This document shows positions 50,276-57,742 of a stretch of 64,000 bases of DNA, piece after piece. The DNA lies in NCBI GenBank assembly GCA_964628985.1, contig CAZVNJ010000001.1, positions 48,806-112,805 of the forward strand, read 5' to 3'. A program made the position numbers and the translations under genes. Numbering within the stretch: the first letter of the stretch is position 1; each line of letters begins with the position of its first letter. This DNA comes from SURF-43 sp964628985 (GTDB lineage: Bacteria; Chloroflexota; Dehalococcoidia; UBA2979). The notes under the pieces are model-generated. The model was not told the DNA's origin. It was given only the letters and a program-made list of their open reading frames with translations, and searched no databases.

Positions 50276-51049
50276 TCAAGTGGACGACGTGCGCCAGTCA
50301 TCCGACCCCCAAGAATGCGGCGATTGGAACGTCGTCCTGGGGCCCTCGGCGGCCTCGAGGAGACCCAGGGCGCTGGCGATGATCTCGCGCTGCATCGTCG
50401 CGTCGTAAGGCCTTCCGCATGGATTCCCCAGCGGGAAGTCGGTGAAGACGAAGCGGGGTACGCCGCACCGTTCGACGATGTCCCGCGCCGACCCCACGAT
50501 CACCGTCGGTATCCCCGCGGCCTCAACGTGCCGCGCGACGAGACTCACGGTCTCGTGACACCTGGGTCAGATCGGGACAAGGAGCACCACATCCACGCCA
50601 TCCTCCCGACACCAGGCGAGCAGCGGTTCTGCGTCCCGGCGCGTGGCGACTCCGTAGTAGCGAGGGGAGAGGCTTCCAATCCTGCCCGCATCGACGAGCT
50701 CTTCGAGGCGATGGATCGGGAAGTACGTGTCGAGGTCGTCCATGTGCGTCGCGGCGCGGTTCCAGCCGAGGTGACCGGTGTAGAGCCGTGTGGGTGGTGG
50801 TCCGGTCGGAGCCGCATATCCCATCTGCAGGAGCTCATCCGGAGGCGCCGCCTGATGTGAGTGTGCTTGGGCGGCTGTCGTCACGAGCGCGAGACGCGAT
50901 TGTGCCAGGGGTTTGACCAGCGGTGCGAACGGGACATCCTCGAAATGCGCCCATTCTCGTGGCTGTCGCCCAGCCGCCTCTGCCTGTCGGCGAGAGCGGC
51001 CGATGTAACTCACGAAGTTGCCGGGGGGCGAGTCACTCACTGGATTCAT
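50276..51049 (-). CDS. Selenoprotein: glycine/sarcosine/betaine or proline reductase selenoprotein B (GrdB/PrdB) family, Sec161
   Basis: 257 residues when the TGA at 50567-50569 is read as selenocysteine. Without it the frame splits into two ORFs, 50567-51049 and 50276-50548, in the same frame with no shift. Around the TGA the protein reads GVDVVLLVPI-U-PRCHETVSLVARHVEA, a U-x-x-C redox pair followed by AAGIPTVIVGSARDIVERCG and FTDFPLGNPCGRPYD, strong GrdB/PrdB-family features. Identity of the family continues on both sides of the codon. The start overlaps the ctaA stop as ATGA, so it is coupled to ctaA. Shorter than classical GrdB; a role in thiol/selenol redox rather than Stickland fermentation is likely. 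Confidence 0.82.
50533..50561 (-). promoter_or_regulatory. Candidate bacterial SECIS hairpin just 3' of the Sec UGA
   Basis: In the mRNA, 10 bases after the UGA, ACGAGAC pairs exactly with GTCTCGT around the 5-base loop CGTGA (plus-strand 50538-50556). After a C-C mismatch the stem continues with four further pairs (G-C and G-T), reaching about 50533-50561. Position and size fit SelB-dependent bacterial SECIS elements, which lie inside the coding region immediately after the UGA with a small loop containing G. Confidence 0.55.
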
Positions 51050-51981
51050 CCCGGTGATGCGAGCGATGCGGGACTCGCGCTGGGCGTCGCGGCACGAGAC
51101 CGCTCGTACGGCACCGCCGCCGCAATCGACACTGCCAGCGACCAGATCGTTGCCCCGACCATCAAGTGCGCGACGCGGGCGACCTCGCTGAAGTCAGACC
51201 AGATGTTGGCCGCCCCCACCACCATCTGGACCACATACATCGCGAGCAGGACCTGGGCGGCTGCGAACAGCCTCGGCCGGGCATCCCGCCATGCCGGCGC
51301 CCCCACGACCAGCGCGACTGAAGCGGCGAACGCGGCCACGACGGTGATCCGGTGCAGCCAGTGGATGTGCTGGAGTCGACCACCGTCCAGGAGCGGCACC
51401 GACGCCTCCGGACACCCGGGCCACGCCGTGCAGGCGAAGCCCGCCCCGGTCGACACCGTATAGGCACCCACCACCATCACCAGGCCTGCAAGTGCCGCCG
51501 CGACGAGGGCGCTCCGTCCTGGCCCGGCCTGGCGCGCGGAGCGCGGCTCCCGTCCGTCACCCAGCCACGCGAACGTCGCCAGGAGGGCCAGGAATGCGTA
51601 GAGGAGCAACGCGCTCACCATATGCACCGCCACGATGGCAGGCGGAAGTTCACGGATCACTGCTTCTCTGCCCAGGAGGGCCTGCAGCAGCAGCAGCGGC
51701 AGGATGCAGAGCGCAAGCATCACACGCGTCCGATCGTGACGACGGCGGCTGAGTGTCCACCCCACTTCGATGATGATGAGAGTGCCGGTGAAGGCAGCGA
51801 CCGTCCGGTGGCTCCACTCGATCATGGGCGCGCGTTCGAGCGGCGGGATCAGGTTCCCGTGGCAGAGCGGCCAGTCAGGGCAACCGAGGCCCGATCCAGT
51901 CGTCCGGACGAGCGAGCCAACGCCGATCAGGAGGAGGGTGGCGACGAGCGTGGAGACGGTGAGCGCCTGATATCGCGTCAC
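51046..51981 (-). CDS. ctaA: Heme A synthase, COX15/CtaA family
   Basis: About 311 residues from GTG 51981 (GGAGG upstream); the frame is open to 52059, but the extra leader is not family-like. Eight helices in two repeats, each with heme-ligand His pairs: MIEWSHRTVAAFTGTL and VAVHMVSALLLYAF in the first half, HIHWLHRITVVAAF and ARVAHLMVGATIW in the second. Cys pairs in the loops (SGLGCPDWPLCHG; GFACTAWPGCPEA) are typical of the CtaA group. It oxidises heme O to heme A for aa3-type oxidase, so the host respires aerobically. No ctaB or oxidase gene is nearby. The selenoprotein gene overlaps its 3' end. Confidence 0.88.
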   Translation of the reverse strand: MTRYQALTVSTLVATLLLIGVGSLVRTTGSGLGCPDWPLCHGNLIPPLERAPMIEWSHRTVAAFTGTLIIIEVGWTLSRRRHDRTRVMLALCILPLLLLQALLGREAVIRELPPAIVAVHMVSALLLYAFLALLATFAWLGDGREPRSARQAGPGRSALVAAALAGLVMVVGAYTVSTGAGFACTAWPGCPEASVPLLDGGRLQHIHWLHRITVVAAFAASVALVVGAPAWRDARPRLFAAAQVLLAMYVVQMVVGAANIWSDFSEVARVAHLMVGATIWSLAVSIAAAVPYERSRAATPSASPASLASPG

Positions 51982-52164
51982 GACAACCCGAGCCTCCCGC
52001 GCATGCCCTGCCGCCCATCCTCCCGCGGTGCGGCACGGAGATGAGGGACCGAAGGTCAAGAGATCGGCGTGACGTTCGTCCGGATCCCTGTGGACTGCCG
52101 CCGAGACGCGCGCGCAAGGACTGCCAAGCCACCCCGGTGATCAGGACTCGGGATACGCAGAGCG

Positions 52165-53436
52165 TCAGTCCGCGGTGTCCGGGATCTCGATCGCGAACAC
52201 CGAGCCGCCACCCTCTGACGAGGCGACACTGACGAGGCCTCCGTGAGCCTCCACGACACCCCGCACAATGGCGAGGCCGAGACCGGCACCCCCGGATCCG
52301 CCTGCCGCGCGGTTCCGCGAGGGGTCGGCGCGGAAGAACGGCTCCCAGATCCGCTCCTTGAGGGCCGGGTCCACGCCCTCCCCGGTGTCCGCCACAGACA
52401 GACGCTGGCCCCTGCCAGCCCGTCCCACCGCCACCACGACCTCGCCGCCGGCTGGAGTGTGCTCGATGGCGTTTGCGATCAGGTTGCCAGCGGCACGGGC
52501 CATCAGCGCACCGTCCAGGGAGAGCGTTGGGAGGGTCTCCGGGGACCGGAGCGTCAGCGCTATCCCCGCGGCCGCTGCCCGGGCCTGCATCCCATCGACG
52601 ACTTCCGCTGCCACTTCATGGAGCGAGAGCGGTCGTCGGTCCAGCGTGCGTGCCCCTGAGTCCAACTGCGCGACCTGGAACAGATCATCCACCATCCGTG
52701 ACAGGCGCTCGACCTCCGTCCGAATCGTCGCGTGATAACGGGAGACCTCGTCGGCGTCTACGACCACGCGGTCCGTGAGCGCCTCGGCCATCGCACGGAT
52801 GCTTGCGAGTGGAGTGCGCAGGTCATGCGAGATCGCCACGGTCAGATCCCGGCGCTCACGGTCGATCATCTCGCGCGCCGCTGCGGACTGTTCCAGCCGC
52901 CGGGCGAGTTCGTTCAGGTCACGCGCCTGCCGGGAGATCTCGCCGGCCCCGGTCGGTTCCAGGCGCGTCGTGTAGTCGCCGGCCGCCAGTCCCTGGATGC
53001 GCCGCCTCACCGACTCGAGTTGTCCGGACACGCGCGAAGCGACCCACCAACTGAAGCCGAGCGCGACGACACAACTGAACCCCACGAGGGCGGCGAGGAG
53101 CCGCAGGTCATGCGAAGTGGAGACGAACATGAGCTGGGCGACGATGAGCACATTCAACAGTCCGATGACTGCCCCCACGACGGCCCCGAGCGCGATCCGG
53201 GTCCGGAGACTGGTAGCGCCCGCCTTGTCCAGCGCAAGGACCACCAGCGCGCCTGCGCCAACGGTCACCACGCAAGACGCGAGCATGTAGACCGCGAGCG
53301 CCTGGAGATCGTCCATTGGAGGGGCAAGGAAGACTTCCGCCAGGCCCAGGCCCATCGTGACCGCGGCCAGGATGGCGAGTGAGGCGCGGACCAGCAGCGC
53401 GAGCGGTTCGACGGGGCGCGTGGCACTAGGGATCAA
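52165..53436 (-). CDS. HAMP-containing sensor histidine kinase
   Basis: 423 residues. About four membrane helices fill the first 140 residues, with only short loops, so no large external sensor domain. HAMP at about 140-190 (WWVASRVSGQLESVRRRIQG). HisKA with phospho-His in VAISHDLRTPLASIRAMAEA; HATPase with N-box GNLIANAIEHTP and G-boxes DTGEGVDP and GGAGLGLAIVR. Its gene overlaps the upstream OmpR-family regulator by 11 bases, so they form a coupled pair. It is the last gene of the seven-kilobase minus-strand operon starting at 59457. Confidence 0.88.
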   Translation of the reverse strand: MIPSATRPVEPLALLVRASLAILAAVTMGLGLAEVFLAPPMDDLQALAVYMLASCVVTVGAGALVVLALDKAGATSLRTRIALGAVVGAVIGLLNVLIVAQLMFVSTSHDLRLLAALVGFSCVVALGFSWWVASRVSGQLESVRRRIQGLAAGDYTTRLEPTGAGEISRQARDLNELARRLEQSAAAREMIDRERRDLTVAISHDLRTPLASIRAMAEALTDRVVVDADEVSRYHATIRTEVERLSRMVDDLFQVAQLDSGARTLDRRPLSLHEVAAEVVDGMQARAAAAGIALTLRSPETLPTLSLDGALMARAAGNLIANAIEHTPAGGEVVVAVGRAGRGQRLSVADTGEGVDPALKERIWEPFFRADPSRNRAAGGSGGAGLGLAIVRGVVEAHGGLVSVASSEGGGSVFAIEIPDTAD

Positions 53437-54106
53437 AGCGGTACCCCACGCCCCACACGGTCTTCAGGTGTACCGGCGCCGAGGCGTCCTCCTCGAGCTT
53501 CGACCGGAGGCGGCGCACGTGGACGGTGACGGTCCCGGCGTCCCCCTCAAAGTCGTCGCTCCAGACAGCCGAGACAAGCTGTTCCCGCGTAAAGACCCGT
53601 CCCGGGTGGCGGAGGAAGTGGACGAGGAGGTCGAACTCCCGAGCGGTCAGGTTTGCCGCGACGCCGGCGACGGAGACGGAACGGGCCTGCTCGTCCACGG
53701 TGACCTGTCCAAAGCGCATCTCATCAGTCAGTGAGGCGGGATGTGCACGGCGCAGGACCGCCTGCACGCGAGCCGCAAGCTCGCCCGGGCTGAAGGGCTT
53801 CGTCACGTAGTCGTCCGCACCCAGGGCGAGGCCGTTGATCCGGTCGGCCTCACTGTCCCTGGCGGTCAACAGGATGATGGCGGTATCGCCGGCCGCACGG
53901 ATCCGGCGGCACACCTCGAGGCCGTCGAGGCCTGGCAGCATGACGTCCAGGACCACGAGCGCGGGATGCGTCGACTCGATCGCCGCAAGCGCGGCAGTTC
54001 CGTCATGCACCACGTCCACCAGGTGGCCGTCCCGCCGCAAGTAGCGTTCGACGACCTCGGCCACCATGACCTCATCCTCCACGACCAGGATGCGAGGCGG
54101 ACTCAT
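53426..54106 (-). CDS. OmpR/PhoB-family response regulator
   Basis: 226 residues. Receiver: ILVVEDEVMVAEVVERYLRR, phospho-acceptor in LVVLDVMLPGLDGLEV, Thr in ILLTAR, Lys in YVTKPFSPGELAARV. Winged-helix effector: LTAREFDLLVHFLRHPGRVF, TREQLVSAVWSDDF, DAGTVTVHVRRLRSKLEEDA and TVWGVGYRFDP, all canonical. It is coupled to the kinase downstream (11-base overlap) and the GT2 gene upstream (ATGA overlap at 54103-54106), so regulator and target genes are probably in one operon. Confidence 0.9.
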   Translation of the reverse strand: MSPPRILVVEDEVMVAEVVERYLRRDGHLVDVVHDGTAALAAIESTHPALVVLDVMLPGLDGLEVCRRIRAAGDTAIILLTARDSEADRINGLALGADDYVTKPFSPGELAARVQAVLRRAHPASLTDEMRFGQVTVDEQARSVSVAGVAANLTAREFDLLVHFLRHPGRVFTREQLVSAVWSDDFEGDAGTVTVHVRRLRSKLEEDASAPVHLKTVWGVGYRFDP

Positions 54107-55065
54107 CGGGCGGTCTCATACCCCTCGTTGCGGTCCGGACCGGGGCGCCCGGACAGCTCAGTATGGCCGATCCGGCCCGCGAGGAGGCCGATCACCGCGC
54201 CGAGCCCGATGCCCGAGAGCACCACCGGCCAGGCGAGGAGCCACACCGCCACTCCCGCACGCGGCCCCGCACCCGGGACCGTCGCCAACCACCAGGCAAC
54301 GCCGGCCAGCACCAGCAAGCCGATGACGCCTCCAGCGGCGGCTCCCACACGGGCCTTCGTCCCGAGCCCGAGCCGGCCGATTGTCGCCAGGATGCGGACA
54401 CCAGCCCGGACGGAGGCTCGGAGGTCGCCGCTGACTTTGGATGTCCCTCCGGCGCGGCGACGGTAGCCAACGTCCACTTCCGCCACTGAGGCGCGGGTCT
54501 GCAGCGCTCGTCCAATCACCTCGACGGTCCAGCCGTAAGTCATCTCCCGCGGCTGGATGCGTTCCAGGAAGTCCCGGCGCATTGCCTTGAGCGGAGCCAG
54601 GTCATGCACGTGCCTGCCGTACAACGCAGCCAGCAGCCACCCGGCGAGCCGGTTGCCGAAGCGGGCGGGCAACGTCATTGATCCAGGTTCCACGCCGGTG
54701 CCACGACGCACGCCGAGGGCCAGGTCGGCGCCGAGATCGATCGCCTCGAGGAGTTGTGGGATGTGGGCAGGTACATCGCTGCCGTCGCCGTCCATGAAGA
54801 CGAGGACCGCCGCCTCCGTGGATCGCGCACCCGCCATGCAGGCACGCCCGTAGCCCGCTTCCGGCACTCTGACTACTCGAGCCCCGGCCGCGGCCGCGCG
54901 CTCCGTGGTCCTGTCCGTGCTCCCGTTGTCGACGACGATGATCTCCGAGTGGCTTGCCCCGATGGAATCGAGGGACCGTCGCGCATCCGCGACGACCTGA
55001 CCGATGGTCGCCTCCTCGTCCAGCGCGGGGATGATCAGAGCGACGGCGGGGTGTGACGCAGTCAT
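54103..55065 (-). CDS. Glycosyltransferase family 2 (dolichol-phosphate-mannose synthase-like) with two C-terminal membrane helices
   Basis: 320 residues. GT-A domain: ALIIPALDEEATIGQVVADA, EIIVVDNGSTDRTTERAAAA, GYGRACMAGARSTEAAVLVF, metal-binding MDGDGSDVPAHIPQ, LALGVRRG and LKAMRRDFLERIQPREMTYG with RRRAGGTSKVSGDL at the end of the fold. This is the layout of polyprenyl-phosphate sugar transferases. Two hydrophobic segments at about 235-260 and 270-300 anchor the C-terminus. It is coupled by ATGA overlaps on both sides. Likely makes a lipid-linked sugar used by neighbouring envelope genes. Confidence 0.85.
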   Translation of the reverse strand: MTASHPAVALIIPALDEEATIGQVVADARRSLDSIGASHSEIIVVDNGSTDRTTERAAAAGARVVRVPEAGYGRACMAGARSTEAAVLVFMDGDGSDVPAHIPQLLEAIDLGADLALGVRRGTGVEPGSMTLPARFGNRLAGWLLAALYGRHVHDLAPLKAMRRDFLERIQPREMTYGWTVEVIGRALQTRASVAEVDVGYRRRAGGTSKVSGDLRASVRAGVRILATIGRLGLGTKARVGAAAGGVIGLLVLAGVAWWLATVPGAGPRAGVAVWLLAWPVVLSGIGLGAVIGLLAGRIGHTELSGRPGPDRNEGYETAR

Positions 55066-56501
55066 CGTTCGCTCCGCTTGTACACCGATACGCCGTCCTC
55101 CTCGAACACCAGTTGGAACTGCTCCGGAAGGCTGAGCAGGGCGGCCTCGAAACCGGCATCCAGTGACTGGCTACTGCGGAAGCCGTATCGGTCAACGACG
55201 ACCCACCTCGCATCCTCCCAGTGGCCCGGGAACTCCCACACCTCGCGCCGGTGTGCGAAGCGCGCGGCGAGGTTGGACTGCGCAGAGACCGAGGCCTGGT
55301 CGTCCACCGCCGCGACAGCGCCCCGGACCGCGGCGAGATGTGCCGGCGTAGGGCCGTCCTCCGCGAATGCCGTCACTGGCCCGAGGACGGACAGCGCGAC
55401 CGCAGCAGCCAGGACCACGCCCCCCGCGACAACCCACGATGGAGCCCATCGCAGCAGGCTCCGTATTCCGGACAGTCCCGCGATCGCTGCGATCGGCACG
55501 AGTTCAGCGCCGTAGTGGAATGCCAGCGCCTGCTGCTCGGGGTGCGAGGACAACAGGGCGAGGCCGAGGCCTGGGAGGAGTGTCGCCGCCAGCATCGGTG
55601 CAAGCAGCAACCACGGCCCGCTCGCGCTGACGAACGTTGCGGCGGTGGCGAGCTGGCCTGGCGTCATGACGGCCCGTGCGACCTCGATCGGGTGCGCTGT
55701 GGCCCACGCGAGGCCCGCAACACCCTCGCGTCCACCGAGGACACCGGCATAACGGGCGACGAGGTCGCTTGGGGCGCCATCGCGGAGATACGGCATGAGG
55801 GCGAGCACCGCCATCGCGGCCCACCCCAGGCCGCACGCGACGAGGATGGCGCTGTGTCGCTTCGCGCCCGCCTGCCAGGCAAACGCGGCCAGTGCCAGCA
55901 CGACGAACGCCGCATCCTCCTTGAACAGGAGCGCGGACAGCGCGCAGGCGACCCCGATACCTGGACGTCTCGCGGCGAACGCCCATGCCGCTCCGAACGC
56001 GGGCAGCGCCACCATCGTCTCGGGGTGGAAGTCGAACGCGAGCGCACGGTGAAGGTAGGGGTTCGCGAGGTACGCGAGCGCGGTGGCCGCGCCCACCACC
56101 GCTGGAAGCCGCATCGCCCGGGCCGCTTCATAGAGGACAAGAGCGGCCAGCCCACACACCGCCGCCTGGACCAGCAGCAGCATCCAGGGCCCCGCGCCGA
56201 GGCGGTATCCGAGCGCGAACAGCAGGAGCACCGGCTCCACGTGCTGTCCGAGGAAGTTGTAGGGGACGAAGCTGCTCTCGAAGAATCGCCCCTGAGATGT
56301 GTTCCACACGATCTGGTCGAAGAACGCGAAGTCGAACGCCCCGACCTGCAGGTTGCGCCACCGGACCGCGGCGGTCGCCGCCCAGTAGACGGCGAAGGTG
56401 GCGGTGCCCGCGGTGACCGTTGCGCGCGCCAGCGCCTCGGGGCTCACGCGGCTCCTCGCGGTCAGTCCGAGGCGGGCATACCTGGGGATGGCGGCGGTCA
56501 C
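55062..56501 (-). CDS. DUF2079 multi-pass membrane protein (GT-C-like)
   Basis: 479 residues, about ten membrane helices. The family's lead sequence is present: GAFDFAFFDQIVWNTSQGRF, then SFVPYNFLGQHVEPVLLLFA, ALAYLANPYLHRALAFDFHP, and FHYGAELVPIAAIAGLSGI. DUF2079 proteins resemble lipid-linked-sugar mannosyl/arabinosyl (GT-C) transferases in topology and probably use a polyprenyl-phosphate sugar. The coupling with a DPM-type GT2 gene supports such a role. No activity is proven for the family. The last roughly 70 residues are soluble. Confidence 0.83.
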   Translation of the reverse strand: MTAAIPRYARLGLTARSRVSPEALARATVTAGTATFAVYWAATAAVRWRNLQVGAFDFAFFDQIVWNTSQGRFFESSFVPYNFLGQHVEPVLLLFALGYRLGAGPWMLLLVQAAVCGLAALVLYEAARAMRLPAVVGAATALAYLANPYLHRALAFDFHPETMVALPAFGAAWAFAARRPGIGVACALSALLFKEDAAFVVLALAAFAWQAGAKRHSAILVACGLGWAAMAVLALMPYLRDGAPSDLVARYAGVLGGREGVAGLAWATAHPIEVARAVMTPGQLATAATFVSASGPWLLLAPMLAATLLPGLGLALLSSHPEQQALAFHYGAELVPIAAIAGLSGIRSLLRWAPSWVVAGGVVLAAAVALSVLGPVTAFAEDGPTPAHLAAVRGAVAAVDDQASVSAQSNLAARFAHRREVWEFPGHWEDARWVVVDRYGFRSSQSLDAGFEAALLSLPEQFQLVFEEDGVSVYKRSER

Positions 56502-57742
56502 GCTTCGCGCCCCGCGATCGTGTCGACGGGTGCCGTGACGTCAGTCACCAGCCTGAAATCGGGGCGGAATTCCTCGACCGCGGCGCGGACGAACAGACGG
56601 TCGATCTGCTTCACCATCTGTTGACCGGGATATCCCGGCACGATCAGTCGGACAGGAAATCCGTGGTTCTCGCTCAGCGGTGCGCCGTTCGCGTGCGTCG
56701 CGAGCAACGCATCGTCGACGTCGAGACGGTTGCGGTGCCAGGTCACGCTGTACTCACTGAGGCTGTGGACGGCGACGGAGCGCGCAACCTCGCGTTCCAG
56801 CGCTAGTGCGAGCACGTCGCGGACTCGTGGGCCTCGCCACTTCACCCGTTCGGTCCACCCGCTCACACAACTGAGACGGATGACGGCCTCGTGTGCGGGC
56901 AGGGCGAGGATCTCCGCATATGAGAGTGAGAGGGGACGGTCCACTTCGCCCTCCACCACCAATCGATACGCATCCACGTCCCGCACTTCGGCCTTGCCGA
57001 AGAGGATTTCGACGGGAAAGTCGCCGGGACCGCCTCGCTCTTCGGGCGGGACACGGCCGATAAAGAGCCCCGCTACCTCCAGAGATCGTGCCCGTGTGTT
57101 CTGAAGGAGCAGTGCCAGGCCCAGCGCGGCTCCACCGAGCGTGGTGAGCACCGCGCGACGCCCAATCACCGCGCCTGGCTGCTCGGCGTGCCTGCCGAGG
57201 GCCGCCTCGGAGGAACGTGAACGCCGCGCGCTCGGGAGTGTGCGCAGCGCATGGGTGAGGTGGTACAGCAGGTGCACGGTCACCAGCGGTGCACCGATGA
57301 CCGCCGCCCACAGGTGCACCTGCACCGGCTTCGCGTCCAATGGCCAGATGTTCGTGACCGTGTAGTAGTAGTGAAACAGCATGTACAGGCCGCTGAAGTA
57401 CAGGACGAAGAAGTCCAGCGCCAGGAGCGGGGACAGCAACCGCGGGACCAGGGGAGGCGCCCCGGCTTCCCGATACCGCGGCACGCGGAGGTAGTACCCG
57501 CCGAACCGGACGCCGGTGCTCGCATACTTCGCCAGGAGGATCGGGATCGAGGCGATCCCCGTGTAGAAGTGGAAGAACCGCACCGGCGTGAACCACGGCG
57601 GGACGTTGTAGTTGAAGGTGAAGAGGAAGAAGAACGCACCGCTGCCGAACATCAGGGCCAGCATCACCGTTAGCATCAGCCCCAGGTGGGCGGTAAGGCG
57701 CGTGCTGCTGTACGGCGGGACCTCGTGCGTCGTCTCGGTCAT
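56498..57742 (-). CDS. Cytochrome b561-like membrane domain fused to a sulfite oxidase-like molybdopterin domain
   Basis: 414 residues. N-terminal about 170 residues: five helices with His in HFYTGIASIPILLAKYAS, MLFHYYYTVTN and TVHLLYHLTHALR, a b561/ferric-reductase-like layout suited to heme. A second twin-Arg-like segment (IGRRAVLTTLGGAALGLALL) at 194-215 leads into the molybdopterin domain: VEGEVDRPLSLSYAEILALP, the Mo-ligand Cys292 in IRLSCVSGW, and GYPGQQMVKQIDRLF. Domain order and helix number suggest electrons pass from the extracytoplasmic Mo site to the membrane. The domain combination also occurs in other high-GC bacteria. Substrate unknown. Coupled both sides. Confidence 0.82.
   Translation of the reverse strand: MTETTHEVPPYSSTRLTAHLGLMLTVMLALMFGSGAFFFLFTFNYNVPPWFTPVRFFHFYTGIASIPILLAKYASTGVRFGGYYLRVPRYREAGAPPLVPRLLSPLLALDFFVLYFSGLYMLFHYYYTVTNIWPLDAKPVQVHLWAAVIGAPLVTVHLLYHLTHALRTLPSARRSRSSEAALGRHAEQPGAVIGRRAVLTTLGGAALGLALLLQNTRARSLEVAGLFIGRVPPEERGGPGDFPVEILFGKAEVRDVDAYRLVVEGEVDRPLSLSYAEILALPAHEAVIRLSCVSGWTERVKWRGPRVRDVLALALEREVARSVAVHSLSEYSVTWHRNRLDVDDALLATHANGAPLSENHGFPVRLIVPGYPGQQMVKQIDRLFVRAAVEEFRPDFRLVTDVTAPVDTIAGREA

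Noticed and set aside
50276..51049. Two separate genes, or a pseudogene broken by a nonsense mutation
   Set aside because: The two parts are in the same frame, family similarity spans the TGA, the codon sits at the known Sec position of GrdB/PrdB-type proteins (U-x-x-C), and a hairpin follows. Recoding explains all of this.
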